From assembly GCA_040954595.2 (NCBI GenBank), contig CM082576.2, positions 19,964,001-20,028,000 on the forward strand: 64,000 nt of DNA, written 5' to 3'. Under the pieces are notes generated by a model, which saw only the letters and a list, made by a program, of their open reading frames with translations, was not told where the DNA came from and ran no database searches. Positions 23,593 to 36,200 of the stretch are shown here, piece after piece. Both the position numbers and the translations under genes were made by a program. Each line of letters starts with the position of its first letter. Within the stretch, counting starts at the first letter, position 1. The stretch comes from Balanoglossus misakiensis (taxonomy: Eukaryota > Hemichordata).

Positions 23593-23925
23593 ATGGACTT
23601 TCGCCTCCTTCGAACAACAACAGAGACTGACATCGCAACAATGACGGAAAAAGTGAAGCAAATGGCCGACAAAACGAAGAGAATCGGAAAACGGGCAGGA
23701 TCCTCGGCACAGACATCTGAGAATAATACCACCACATCAAATAGAACGACGAGTAGTGCAGGACAAACCGCCACCAGTGACTATGACAACAAGTCTGAAG
23801 GCGATGCTGGCGAACCCTTGCACAATACAACTACAGTCCTACAGAGAAATGCAGCCCAGCGCCACTCAAGATTTTCCATTCCTGGTCTGGCAACAGCCAA
23901 AATATGTTGTTGTTTTTTCTCTTAG
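23593..23925 (+). CDS. Possible small coding exon, unknown function
   Basis: A 110-codon frame with an internal ATG at 23641 (context CAACAATGA) reading KVKQMADKTKRIGKRAGSSA, then a low-complexity Ser/Thr/Asn-rich stretch (residues about 40-65) and a Cys-rich end. The composition is more protein-like than neighbouring frames, and the CpG-containing sequence differs from the AT-rich surroundings. No domain, no confirmed splice sites. It could be a chance frame in a decayed 5' exon. Confidence 0.25.
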   Translation: MDFRLLRTTTETDIATMTEKVKQMADKTKRIGKRAGSSAQTSENNTTTSNRTTSSAGQTATSDYDNKSEGDAGEPLHNTTTVLQRNAAQRHSRFSIPGLATAKICCCFFS

Positions 23926-23929
23926 AAGC

Positions 23930-24555
23930 GACCTCAGTCTGAGCTGCATGAGAATAAACTGTAGGTTGGGAATACTTGGAATTTAGCGAGCTCAACAAAA
24001 AAACACGCAGTCGCTGCGGTCAACACGTAGCTATTAGTTTCGGTTTTATGTTCGCTACAGCTCGGAAACCAAAATGTGGTACAACTTCAAGCTACATAAA
24101 CTGGAAAGCATAGTACGTGCAGAGCAGACCATGGTGACGAAAGCAGGTATTCTAGGTCGTAAGATAAAAACACGGCGCTAGAAAAACAGTCATCAAAAGT
24201 TGCACGTGTTCCCCGGCCACAGAAAGTCCAGTCGATAAACGTTTACGCTATAGAAACTCACTCTCTCAGCAAAAGTCTGACACCCTCGTCAATGACAAAA
24301 CGCAAACCGAGCTGGGTATGATCAAGTCAAACATAGGGCCAATCCCCACTCTGTGTTTTATTATTTTCCACATACGATGGTTCTAAATAAAAATGTACCT
24401 ATTTGAAATGCTTACCGAGGTAAGATCATTGAAAGTTTTCAAACGTTGATGACAAATGTATAACTGATTTTTTACAAATAAATAATCGCGCACTTGCATG
24501 TTATTTTCTCTATACCAGACACCGCGCGCGCGCCGTTGGCAAAAAAAAAAACGCT
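23930..24555. other. Spacer end, no gene recognised
   Basis: Contains a short GCGCGCGCGCC run (24522-24532) and a poly-A run (24540-24552) directly before the inverted partner of flank B begins. Confidence 0.4.
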
Positions 24556-25263
24556 GAAAATTATTGAGCATGCGCAGTCAATACTTCATATTGTAAACAA
24601 GATGGCGTCGCTGCCTATGCTTCTGGACCGTTGTCGCCTGACTATGTCGGCAAAGAAGAGACGAATTTAACCATGCAACGCCATATCGGAAGATAGAATG
24701 GTCGCGAGATGAAACCGGGCTATCCAACGATTAGGCAGCCATGTTGACTGATTGGTATGTCGCCGAAGTAATTATTTGCCATTGATTTGTTTACCAGAAA
24801 CGGTTTGCCTTTGAAACACATTTGGCCTCACCGAAATTGATTTCAGAGGTTTTTTCCCAAAAACTAATGACGTTCGTTTTCACCTGAGTGCGAGGATGGA
24901 TTGAAGGGACACAAGCTTTTGTAGCCACCAATATTTTGACACTCTTTATATCAATGTTGAGCTGGCATATTTGCTCCAATATGATGTAGTGTACCTGTTG
25001 CATTGAAATGAAGCTGTAATAATATTACAGTGCAATCTAGTCCTTTGGGTTAATAGGAAAACGAGGTCAATAAATGACAGGTTTATTTAAATACATGATA
25101 TATTTATCACAAGCACTTATGCATATGTATGAGATACTTATTTATTTTTAATTATTTTTTATTTTTTATTTATTTTGTACGTTCAGGTAATCAAATGGAT
25201 TTGTATGGAATCACATACAAATTAATTGAAGACTATCATATCACAGAAGTCGAGCCGCCAGAT
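24556..25263 (-). repeat. Flank B', inner right arm of the inverted duplication
   Basis: Reverse complement of 15292-16210, beginning with TGAGCATGCGCAGT and CAAGATGGCGTCGCTG. About 200 bases shorter than its partner, because of deletions near 24880-24910 and elsewhere. Confidence 0.85.
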
Positions 25264-26716
25264 GTGTAAGGTAACCATTTAGGTTTCATGACTAAGTTTG
25301 TTTAAGAATTCATAAAGCTACCCAATGAATGAATTTCCTTAAAATTTCACAAATGTGACAGAGTTTGCAGTTGTGCAAGAAAGTGTGTATTATTCACATA
25401 AGAATTTTTTCGTATGCATTTTTCTGATGGCAATGCATTTGACTGTAAACAAATATGGATGTCAGTTAGTAGTGCTATTTTGTCAGTGAAATGGCTTCAT
25501 CATCATCCCTCCAACCAAAGTTGAAACAGAGTTGCAAATATTGCACAGCTTGAAATCATAAAATGTTGCAAAATTGAACCAACCGTTTGGTCAACGATTA
25601 TGTTCTTACAGCAATTATTAGAACCAGACAGTCTCAGGGAACAAGAGACATGGGCCTGATTTGCAAGTTGAGTTAGAACTGCCTTTGCCTGCCCACGGAC
25701 GCCCCAATTTCAGCAAAAATTATTGCATTAAAATATGAGTATGGAGAACTATGCTCTGTGTTTCTTTTGTTAGCTTACATAGCTGTTGTCATTCTAGTTT
25801 TTCCTCTGTCCTGTGAGCAGAGTTTCAGTTGCGAAAACTGACAGTTCTCAAAGTACAAAAGTACACCTAAATTGCCTCGGTGATGAGCATGCAGAATTTA
25901 TCTGATGCTTCTTACTGGCAGAAGGACCCCACCAGTTGCAGATTGTGAATTCCATGGCACAAGGGAATTTACGCTTTGCGTTCAAATATAAATAATTAAA
26001 TCCTGTAAAATTATTCTATATGTTATTTATTGATGATTCAAAAGTGTTATGACTGATTGTGTTAGAGTACCTGTATTCCATATAAGCATGCTGTCAGTGC
26101 ACATCCGATTGATAACAATTTCACATTTTTAAAAATTTGCTTCTCTGAATAATTATGAATACATAAAACTTCATATGATATAAATTGTCCTGATATCGTA
26201 AACATTAAACCCCGATGCGTGGTATAAAAGACCACCCAAATCAGTGGCGAATCTTAATGCCGTTTGACTGACAACAGACAACACCAACGATCTTGGCTCT
26301 AACGATCTTGGCTCTATGAAAATCGGCCCAAACAGATCCAAGCATAAAGAATTACACCACACAACGACAGTGGTTGGCTTTATAAACACACACAACATAA
26401 AGTTATCGATGAAAAAGTACACGAGCTTTTGAAACAACGATGATTTTGGGAGAAATCTGGTTTCAGTGCTTTTCAGAAGCATCCCTGGGAAACAATAACC
26501 ACACCATTCAAACAGCTGTCAATCGCATAGAGGTGTAAAGTGTTCAATTATTTTCTATGTACATGAGATCAATTACACAGTTATTATGCATGACGACCAC
26601 TCCCAAATAAACAACTGTACAAACACACGTTAATCCGAACCCCAGTGCTTTCCGCACCCGGGTTTAAGGCCTAATGCTAGTGTCACAACATTGATTACCA
26701 GACCGTTTCCCTCTGT

Positions 26717-26835
26717 ATGTATGTATGTATGTATGTATGTATGTATGTATGTATGTATGCATGTATGCATGTGTTTGTGTGTGTGTGTACATGTGTGTAT
26801 GCATGTTACATGTATATATGGATGTATGTCTGCCC
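26717..26835. repeat. (GTAT)n / (GT)n microsatellite
   Basis: About eleven GTAT units pass into GCATGT and GTGTGTGTGT variants. The repetitive Tyr-Val-Cys-Met and Ile-His-Thr-Tyr frames across it are artefacts of the tetranucleotide. Confidence 0.95.
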
Positions 26836-28599
26836 TGATCCAAAACATGAAACCACTTCGCGTATCACCTTGATATTTGGTGTGTAGATGGGATTTTGCT
26901 TAAATGAAGTTGTCATTGCAAAAATACGCAAATAACCTGTGAAATATGTGGAATTGATCAAAACTCAACAACTGGTTAGACTGCTTTACACATTTGTATG
27001 CATGTAGGTAATGTCATCATACCTGATATACTTTGAGTTTATATCGTGAATTGTCTATTTTTTATGCAATTATTTTGTCTTGTTTTACCATTTGAAAAAA
27101 AATCTTTTCCTCTTAAAGAGATTGGCTGATTTCTTTAGAATTTAGTATGACACTTCCGGTAGGTGATCTTAGTTAGTTTTGTTTAAATTGTCGCAGAATT
27201 TGTAATCTGTCATGTTTGGTCAAAATTCATTTTCTGAGAAACTCCTTAGATTGCTTTTAAATTTTGGTATGCTTGTTCCAAGAGGTAACCCAAGTAATGT
27301 TGTATATCATTTTGGTGAAATTTACATATTGTGGTCTTGGGGCAATTTTTGCAATTTGTATTCTTTGAAACTACTAGTCAGATTGCTTTCAACTTTGGTA
27401 GGCGTGGTGATTGAAGTAGATATTATACAATTTGTTGATAGTTGGATATATGTGGTTTGAGGCAGTTTTTGTCATTGTTGAATGTTGTTTTCCCTAAAAT
27501 ACTTGTCTGGTTCCTTTGAAATGTTCTTACAGTAGGTCATATCTGCTTGCCAATGTCACATGATTTTTCCCATGAACACAGACATACCTAATTTTGTGTA
27601 ATCCCCAGATGGGACCACAGTGTGTAATAACCTGACCAACAGTGACTAGTATATCCTGTGTGTTATACAGTACTTCTCACAAGGTTGAAGTACATGTAGA
27701 CTGTTGATGATTTTTTGCGATTCTTCAGAAACTTACAATACAGAGTCTAATGTGGTATCGTCCTTGGTCACATTCAGAACTACCTAGTCTATGCCCGGCA
27801 GTGTTCTGTCCGCTTTGCTTCCAAAACTAATGTCTGGCCTCACTCATGCCACTTGCCCAATAAACTAATACCCCTTGCTGGGAATTATGATGTAACTAGC
27901 GTCGCTTTGAAGCCTATCACATTACTGAACAGTGTTGATTTGGTGTAAGATTATAGTGAAGGCAGGGCTTATTACATTGAAAATGCTACCCAACCTTAAT
28001 TACACGTATGTATATCATTTGTCTAATCATTGGAAAAACAATGTACATGTACCAAAGACTAAGTAGCTATTTGAAGGTGAATCGCAAGTGGGCACTTTCA
28101 TTACTTAACCTCAAGCAGTCGGTAAGCTACCGTATACTAAGACAAACATTCCTGGTGTAATTAACATCACTGTCATTAGTAATATCTATCTCCAATCAGT
28201 ATCAGTTCTGCCTTTATGTTATTTTAAGTCAATTGTCAAGGTTCATGTACATATATTACAGCTTAACTGTCTTGTCAAAAACTTACGCATGTACATGTAC
28301 CTAATTCTAGGCTTACCTGTAGGGTTAGAGATACAGTGTTTTATATTAATATGCATTAATATGAAACTAAAATTTGATGGTTAATTTAAGACCCCCCTGA
28401 GCAATGGTAACCTCGTTAAATATGTGCATATCTAATTCTAGGCTATTCAGCTGAAGTAGAAACCTGGACATGGACAACTTCGGGGTCAAAATCTTTTGAC
28501 AAACATTTGTGTGATCTTGGGTAAACTTTGACCTACATTCCTATATTTTAGCATCCGGAGCAGATACAACCTTGACACTTGGAGTGATGGAACTATTTG

Positions 28600-29010
28600 A
28601 TTGAGTATTATGTCTTGCCTCATTAATTATGTACTTACCTAATGCCAGCCTAACCAATAGGGCTGGAAGTCTGGCTTTTTGGACATGATAAATTTGAGAT
28701 CAACATTTTTCTACAGCAGCCAGCCTTCTCTTAAAAAGAATGGACAATATAAAGGCTTTGATGGTATACTGAACTTTTGACTCCCTCCCTGAGACTGTGT
28801 GCCAATGACGGGATAGCCTACTCAGCGTTGGGTAGATCCTAAGAAGGCCTCAGCCAGGCATCAAATACAAAAAGCAGAAATCCAAGCTTTAATGGTGGGT
28901 TACATCGTTAACTTCCCTGCAGAGCTGATTTCTCAGACTGTGAGCCAATGACGGGTAAAGCCCCTAGGTAGGGGCCACCTAAGACAGGCTGGTCATGCTT
29001 TAATCACAAA
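28600..29010 (-). repeat. Best-conserved segment of the inverted duplication
   Basis: Close to a base-for-base reverse complement of 10985-11400, with few differences by eye. Both contain CCTAGGTAGGGGCC-type palindromic words and two ...CAATGACGGG... words. Non-coding. The higher identity than surrounding segments could reflect constraint or gene conversion. Confidence 0.7.
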
Positions 29011-31573
29011 GAAGGGCAAGTTCAGTCTTACCACAACTTTGTCTGCTGTATATGCTTCATAAAGATTGCAGAGTATTTTGAGAATACATTGTGTTAAGGC
29101 AGTGTGACCAGCTAAAAAGTACTGGCAAACACAGCCAATGTGTAATGAAAAACATCTAATTTGGCTGAATAAAAGACATAAAACACAGCAAAAGCACTGT
29201 GACTAGCTGAGACATAATACTCCATTATGCAGTTCCATCACTCCAAGTGTCAAGGATGTATCTGTGCCGGATGCCAAGATATAGGAATGTAGGTCAAAGT
29301 TTACCCAAGATCACCCAACATTTTGTCATAAGATTTTGACCCCAAAGTTGTCCATGTCCAGGTTTCTACCGCAACTGGATAGCCTAGAATTATATATGTA
29401 CATATTTAATGAGGTTACCATGGATCAAGGCAGTCCTAAGTAAACCATCAAATTTTTAGTTTCATGTTAATTCATGTTAATATAAAACGCTGTATCTCTA
29501 ACCCACTGGTATGCCATTCTGTGTTTCATGCTACCCAATATGGGTAAGTAGGTAAAAAGTCACCCTAGGCCATTATAAATTTTCCTGAAAAAATCTCATC
29601 TCTTACATATGTACATTTGGTAAAAGGGAAATTTTAATCACGGAGTAGAACATATTCATAAAAAATATTTGAGGGAAAGAAGGAAGTTTTTCATAGCTTT
29701 GGTGCTTCAAATAGTAGAGAGGTTCCCTTGTTATCCTTAGACTCAAACTCAGAGTTTCCAATCTTTCAGTATTTTCATGATATTACTTTCCATCTTAGAT
29801 TTGTTCATCTAAACAAACTGACTGATAGGTATACATGAACATTTTATTGACTAATGAATGTGCCTGTATGTTGCCATTTAAAAAAGTCAGATATTAAACG
29901 AGTGCCACACCTGTTTTAATCAGCCTCCATATGGAGGGTACACATCGCAGAGAGATGACAAACCCCATGCAAATTCAAGTAATATGGCTCAATGTTGCTG
30001 ATTTTAAAGGATAGGTGGATGATTTGAAAAATGTTATTGTGGAAAAAGATGTGTAAAATTTGGCAGCTTGTGAGGCTTTAATTGTAAAATCTTTGAAATG
30101 TGTTTTACTCTTTAGGTCCAATTTCGTATATGTCAATATACCATTGGGACCAATGTGAAATTGTTCTAAACTCAGAAACTCAAGAAGGTACTGGTCAGAT
30201 TGCTTTAGAAATTGGTGTGTATTTATGTTATTGAGACTTTATACAGATTTTGTTTTTCATTTTTGAAGTATATTTTTGGGGTGATTTTGGTCGTCATATA
30301 CTCAGAAACCTCTACCCACATTTTTTTTAAAATTTGGTTTGCATGTTCTTAGGTGTGATTTTATGACAATTTAACAAACCCAGTGATGGAAGTGACAATA
30401 TTGTTTTTGTTTCTTTTTGGCAATTTCTGCCAGTTTTGTCTGATTGCTTTGCAATTTAGTTTGCAGTTTCTAGGGAATTCTTACTGTGGTGCACAAAATT
30501 CACAAAGGTGATTTACTATCCTCATGCGCTTTGTTGAACTGGCACCCTGTTGCAAAACAAACATTACAACACTCTTTGAATTGAATTCATAGCTACCAAT
30601 TTTTCGGGGGTGTAGCACCTTTTTTATGCCTAAAACTTTGATCGAGAACTTCAAATTAAATGCAACCCTCCAAATATTTGCAATATTTCAGGTAAAATGA
30701 TATAATTTTAAAGCATAAATTTTGATGTATTCATAATCATTAAGAGAAACACATTTTGAAAATAGAATATTAATCACACTAGCAGTTATAATACTTTTGA
30801 ATCATCACTAAAGAACATATAGAAAAATTAAACAGGTTTTAATTTTTTATATTTGAACGCAAAGCGTAAATTCCCTTGTGCCATGGAATTGACAATCTGC
30901 AACTGGTGGGGTCCTTCTGCCAGTAAAAAGCATCAGATAAATTCTGCATGCTCATCACCGAGGCAATTTAGGTGTACTTTTGTACTTTGAGAACTGTCGG
31001 TTTTCGCAACTGAAACTCTGTTCACAGGACAGAGGAAAAACTAGAATGACAACAGCTATGTAAGCTAACAAAAGGAACACAGGGCATAGTTCTCCATACT
31101 CACATTTTAATGCAATAATTTTTGCTGAAACTGGGGCGTCCGTGGGCAGGCAAAGGCAGTTCTAACTCGACTTGCAAATAAGGCCCATGTCTCTTGTTCA
31201 CTGAGATTGTCTGGTTGTAATAATAGCTGTAAGAACTTGATCATTGACCGAACTGTTGGTTCAATTTTGCAACAATTTTTGATTTCAAGCTGTGCAATAT
31301 TTGCAACTCAGTTTCAACTTTGGTTGGAGGGATGATGATGAAGCCATTTCACTGACAAAATAGCGCTACTGACTGATGTCAATGTTTGTTTACAGTCAAA
31401 TGCATTGCCATCATAAAAATACATGTGAGAAATTTCTTATGTGTATGATACACACTTTTGTGCATGACTGCAAACTCTGTTACAGTTGTGAAATTCTATG
31501 GGTTGAATTCATTGGGTAGAATTCATGTTTTTTGGATTCTTAAACAACCAGTCACGAAAGCTAAGTGGTTACC

Positions 31574-33243
31574 TCAGAGAAACTGTGTTAAATTTGGTCA
31601 TCAATTGCTTTAAATCACACAAGACATTCCCAGAGCTAAAGTTACTGCAGCAGTCAGTTTCAACTCAGCTTGCAAATTGGGATCATGTCTTGTGTTCATC
31701 GAGACTGTCTGTAGTTGAGTTGACAGTCCTATGGGGTCAATGATGAACCTACAAATGTTCTTTCCAATGAAATTGTTATAAATCTAATATTCAGGATTTG
31801 CATTCATACCTTAAACAATATAACTGTATTGCAAATATGGCAACTCTTCTAAGTTACATTGGAACACCTTCTCGCCACTGTTTGTGCCAAAATGGTGAAT
31901 AAGCTTTCATTTTCAAGCCTTAACATAGGCACCCAAAACAAGACAACAGCATTGCAAATATGGCATTTTTTGTTCAACTCTTCTCATTTGCATAGTCCAA
32001 AATGGCCGCCAAACTCCTCTAACATGTAAATTTCCTATGGTCGTCTTAAAAAGCGTGTAGTATCGCATTTGAAGGGTTTTCATCAATATAGGTACCTAAA
32101 ACAATTTCAACGTGGTTGACATTGCAATGTTAGACAGCTGTTCTAATTTGCATAATCTAGAATGGCCGACAAACTTCTCTAACATGTAAATTTACTATGG
32201 TTGTCTTTAATAGAGTGTAATATCGCATTTGCAGGGTTTTCATCAATATGGGTACCTAAAACAATTTCAACGTCGTTGACATGGCAATATTAGACAGCTG
32301 TTCTAATTTGCATAATCCAAAATGGCCACCAAACTCTTCTTAAATGTAAATTTCCCTGTTTTGTCTTATATGGTGCCTAAAATCGCATTTGCAGGGTTTT
32401 CATCAATATGGGTAACTAAAACAATTTCAGCGTGGTTGACATGGCAATATTAGACAACTGTTCTAATTTGCATAATCAAAAATGGCCGACAAACTTCTCT
32501 ATTATGTAAGTTTCCCTGGTTTGTCTTATATGGTGTGTAATATCGCATTTTCACGGTTTTAATTAATATGGGTACCTAAAACAATTTCAACGTGGTTGAC
32601 ATGGCAATATTAGACAACTGTTCTAATTTGCATAATTCGAACACCTGCTGGATAATTTAATTTTTGCCCTTCTTGTCCCATGATTATATGTGTAATATCT
32701 CATTTTCAATGTGTTTACATGTATATGCAGAATCCATTTCAAACTAAGTGGGCATATTGTAGCGCCAATCTTATTTCTTAATCCGCACCACAGAACTGAT
32801 GCAAGGTTTAGGACTGGAAATGTATGTGGCCACTGGCCGACACCCCGGGCGAGAGGTCTCCAATTATTTTCAGCACGTAGTGTGCTTCCCGGTTGATAAC
32901 ATCAATATGTGTAAATGCCAAAAACCCGACCTATTGTAATACCAGTCAAATTTTCTTTGTCATTTACCATTTTTCTCTTGCATATGAAGGTTTTTCTTAA
33001 AGAGTACATACCCATATACATTTGTATGGGAGCACACACCCCACCCCCTGCCAACAATAATTGGACAACTTTATTCTTCTTATACTTCTTTTTAGTCTAA
33101 ACATTCATATAGAGAAGGCAACATGTTCTTGAAGCTGCTGAATATGGAAATATGATGAAGTACATTTTCCTAGTTGTACATGTACAGTATGATAGGCCCA
33201 ATGTACCAATTGGAGATGTGTGCCTTACAGGCAACATACATGT
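31574..33243 (-). repeat. Flank A', outer right arm of the inverted duplication
   Basis: Reverse complement of 2010-3240, extended by extra 160-bp repeats. Ends abruptly at about 33243, where the 86-bp satellite begins. No gene: the frame at 32711-32896 is a chance frame in a sequence shared with 2380-2590. Confidence 0.8.
31795..32650 (+). repeat. 160-bp tandem repeat, right (long) array
   Basis: TTCT(A/C)ATTTGCATA recurs at 31981, 32141, 32301, 32461 and 32621, exactly 160 apart. Each unit carries AAAATGGCC(G/A)(C/A)CAAAC, TATCGCATTT and GGTACCTAAAACAATTTCA. At least five units here against two or three in the opposite arm. Confidence 0.9.
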
Positions 33244-36200
33244 AGCTCTGCATGGCCTGGTTAATCAATGTTGACGCAAAGGTTGACCCCACCAAACACT
33301 CAAAATTAATGGGCACGACACTGGCCACTAGCTCTGCATGGCCTGGTTAATCAATGTTGACGCAAAGGTTGACCCCACCAAACACTCAAAATTAATGGGC
33401 ACGACACTGGCCACTAGCTCTGCATGGCCTGGTTAATCAATGTTGTCGCAAAGGTTGACCCCACCAAACACTCAAAATTAATGGGCACGACACTGGCCGC
33501 TAGCTCTGCATGGCCTGGTTAATCAATGTTGACGCAAAGGTTGACCCCACCAAACACTCAAAATTAATGGGCACGACACTGGCCACTAGCTCTGCATGGC
33601 CTGGTTAATCAATGTTGACGCAAAGGTTGACCCCACCAAACACTCAAAATTAATGGGCACGACACTGGTCGCTAGCTCTGCATGGCCTGGTTAATCAATG
33701 TTGACGCAAAGGTTGACCCCACCAAACACTCAAAATTGATGGGCACGACACTGGCCGCTAGCTCTGCATGGCCTGGTTAATCAATGTTGACGCAAAGGTT
33801 GACCCCACCAAACACTCACAATTGATGGGCACGACACTGGCCACTAGCTCTGCATGGCCTGGTTAATCAATGTTGACGCAAAGGTTGACCCCACCAAACA
33901 CTCACAATTGATGGGCACGACACTGGCCACTAGCTCTGCATGGCCTGGTTAATCAATGTTGACGCAAAGGTTGACCCCACCAAACACTCAAAATTGATGG
34001 GCACGACACTGGCCACTAGCTCTGCATGGCCTGGTCAATCAATGTTGACGCAAAGGTTGACCCCACCAAACACTCAAAATTGATGGGCACGACACTGGCC
34101 ACTAGCTCTGCATGGCCTGGTCAATCAATGTTGACGCAAAGGTTGACCCCACCAAACACTCAAAATTGATGGGCACGACACTGGCCACTAGCTCTGCATG
34201 GCCTGGTTAATCAATGTTGACGCAAAGGTTGACCCCACCAAACACTCAAAATTGATGGGCACGACACTGGCCACTAGCTCTGCATGGCCTGGTTAATCAA
34301 TGTTGACGCAAAGGTTGACCTCACCAAACACTCAAAATTGATGGGCACGACACTGGCCACTAGCTCTGCATGGCCTGGTTAATCAGGGTTGACGCAAAGG
34401 TTGACCCCACCAAACACTCAAAATTGATGGGCACGACACTGGCCACTAGCTCTGCATGGCCTGGCTAATCAAGGTTGACGCAAAGGTTGACCCCACCAAA
34501 CACTCAAAATTGATGAGCACGACACTGGCCACTAGCTCTGCATGGCCTGGTTAATCAATGTTGACGCAAAGAATGACCCCACCAAACACTCAAAATTGAT
34601 GGGCACGACACTGGCCACTAGCTCTGCATGGCCTGGTTAATCAATGTTGACGCAAAGGTTGACCCCACCAAACACTCAAAATTGATGGGCACGACACTGG
34701 CCACTAGCTCTGCATGGCCTGGTTAATCAGGGTTGACGCAAAGGTTGACCCCACCAAACACTCAAAATTGATGGGCACGACACTGGCCACTAGCTCTGCA
34801 TGGCCTGGCTAATCAAGGTTGACGCAAAGGTTGACCCCACCAAACACTCAAAATTGATGGGCACGACACTGGCCACTAGCTCTGCATGGCCTGGCTAATC
34901 AATGTTGACGCAAAGAATGACCCCACCAAACACTCAAAATTGATGGGCACGACACTTGCCACTAGCTCTGCATGGCCTGGTTAATCAATGTTGACGCAAA
35001 GGTTGACCCCACCAAACACTCAAAATTGATGGGCACGACACTGGCCACTAGCTCTGCATGGCCTGGTTAATCAATGTTGACGCAAAGGTTGACCCCACCA
35101 AACACTCAAAATTGATGGGCACGACACTGGCCACTAGCTCTGCATGGCCTGGCTAATCAAGGCCTGGCTAATCAAGGTTGATGCCAAGGTTGACCCCACC
35201 AAACACTCAAAATTGATGGGCACGACACTGGCCACTAGCTCTGGCCTGGCTAATCAAGGCCTGGCTAATCAAGGTTGACGCAAAGGTTGACCCCACCAAA
35301 CACTCAAAATTGATGGGCACGACACTGGCCACTAGCTCTGGCCTGGCTAATCAAGGTTGACGCAAAGGTTGACCCCACCAAACACTCAAAATTGATGGGC
35401 ACGACACTGGCCACTAGCTCTGCATGGCCTGGCTAATCAAGGTTGACGCAAAGGTTGACCCCACAAAAACACTCAAAATTGATGGGCACGACACTGGCCA
35501 CTAGCTCTGCATGGCCTGGCTAATCAAGGTTGACGCAAAGATTGACCCCACCAAACACTCAAAATTGATGGGCACGACACTGGCCACTAGCTCTGCATGG
35601 CCTGGCTAATCAAGGCCTGGCTAATCAAGGTTGATGCAAAGGTTGACCCCACCAAACACTCAAAATTGATGGGCACGACACTGGCCACTAGCTCTGGCCT
35701 GGCTAATCAAGGTTGACGCAAAGGTTGACCCCACCAAACACTCAAAATTGATGGGCACGACACTGGCCACTAGCTCTGGCCTGGCTAATCAAGGTTGACG
35801 CAAGGGTTGACCCCACCAAACACTCAAAATTAATGGGCGCGACACTGGCCACTAAGCTCTGGCATGGCTAATCAATGTTGACGCAAGGGTTGACCCCACC
35901 AAACACTCAAAATTGATGGGCACGACACTGGCCACTAGCTCTGGCCTGGCTAATCAAGGTTGACGCAAGGGTTGACCCCACCAAACACTCAAAATTAATG
36001 GGCGCGACACTGGCCACTAGCTCTGGCCTGGCTAATCAAGGTTGACGCAAGGGTTGACCCCACCAAACACTCAAATTTAATGGGCGCGACACTGGCCACT
36101 AGCTCTGGCCTGGCTAATCAATGTTGACGCAAGGGTTGACCCCACCAAACACGCAAAATTGATGGGCACGACACTGGCCACTAGCTCTGGCCTGGCTAAT

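Larger units (their letters stand above)
25264..31573 (-). mobile_element. U2: second copy of the long-TIR unit, inverted relative to U1
   Basis: The left tip reads AAGGTAACCATTTAGG and the right tip is its complement (CTAAGTGGTTACCTCAG). Left TIR 25264-26190 pairs with right TIR about 30690-31573: for example 25870-25990 with 30860-30970 (CTTCTTACTGGCAGAAGGACC opposite GGTCCTTCTGCCAGTAA). Between them lie a (TATG)n segment (26717-26760), M-like decayed repeats to about 27620, the 27.74-29.56 kb core and the 29.75-30.5 kb segment. No coding genes. Half the length of U1 because it lacks M1, the hAT MITE and parts of 4.8-8 kb. Confidence 0.6.
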
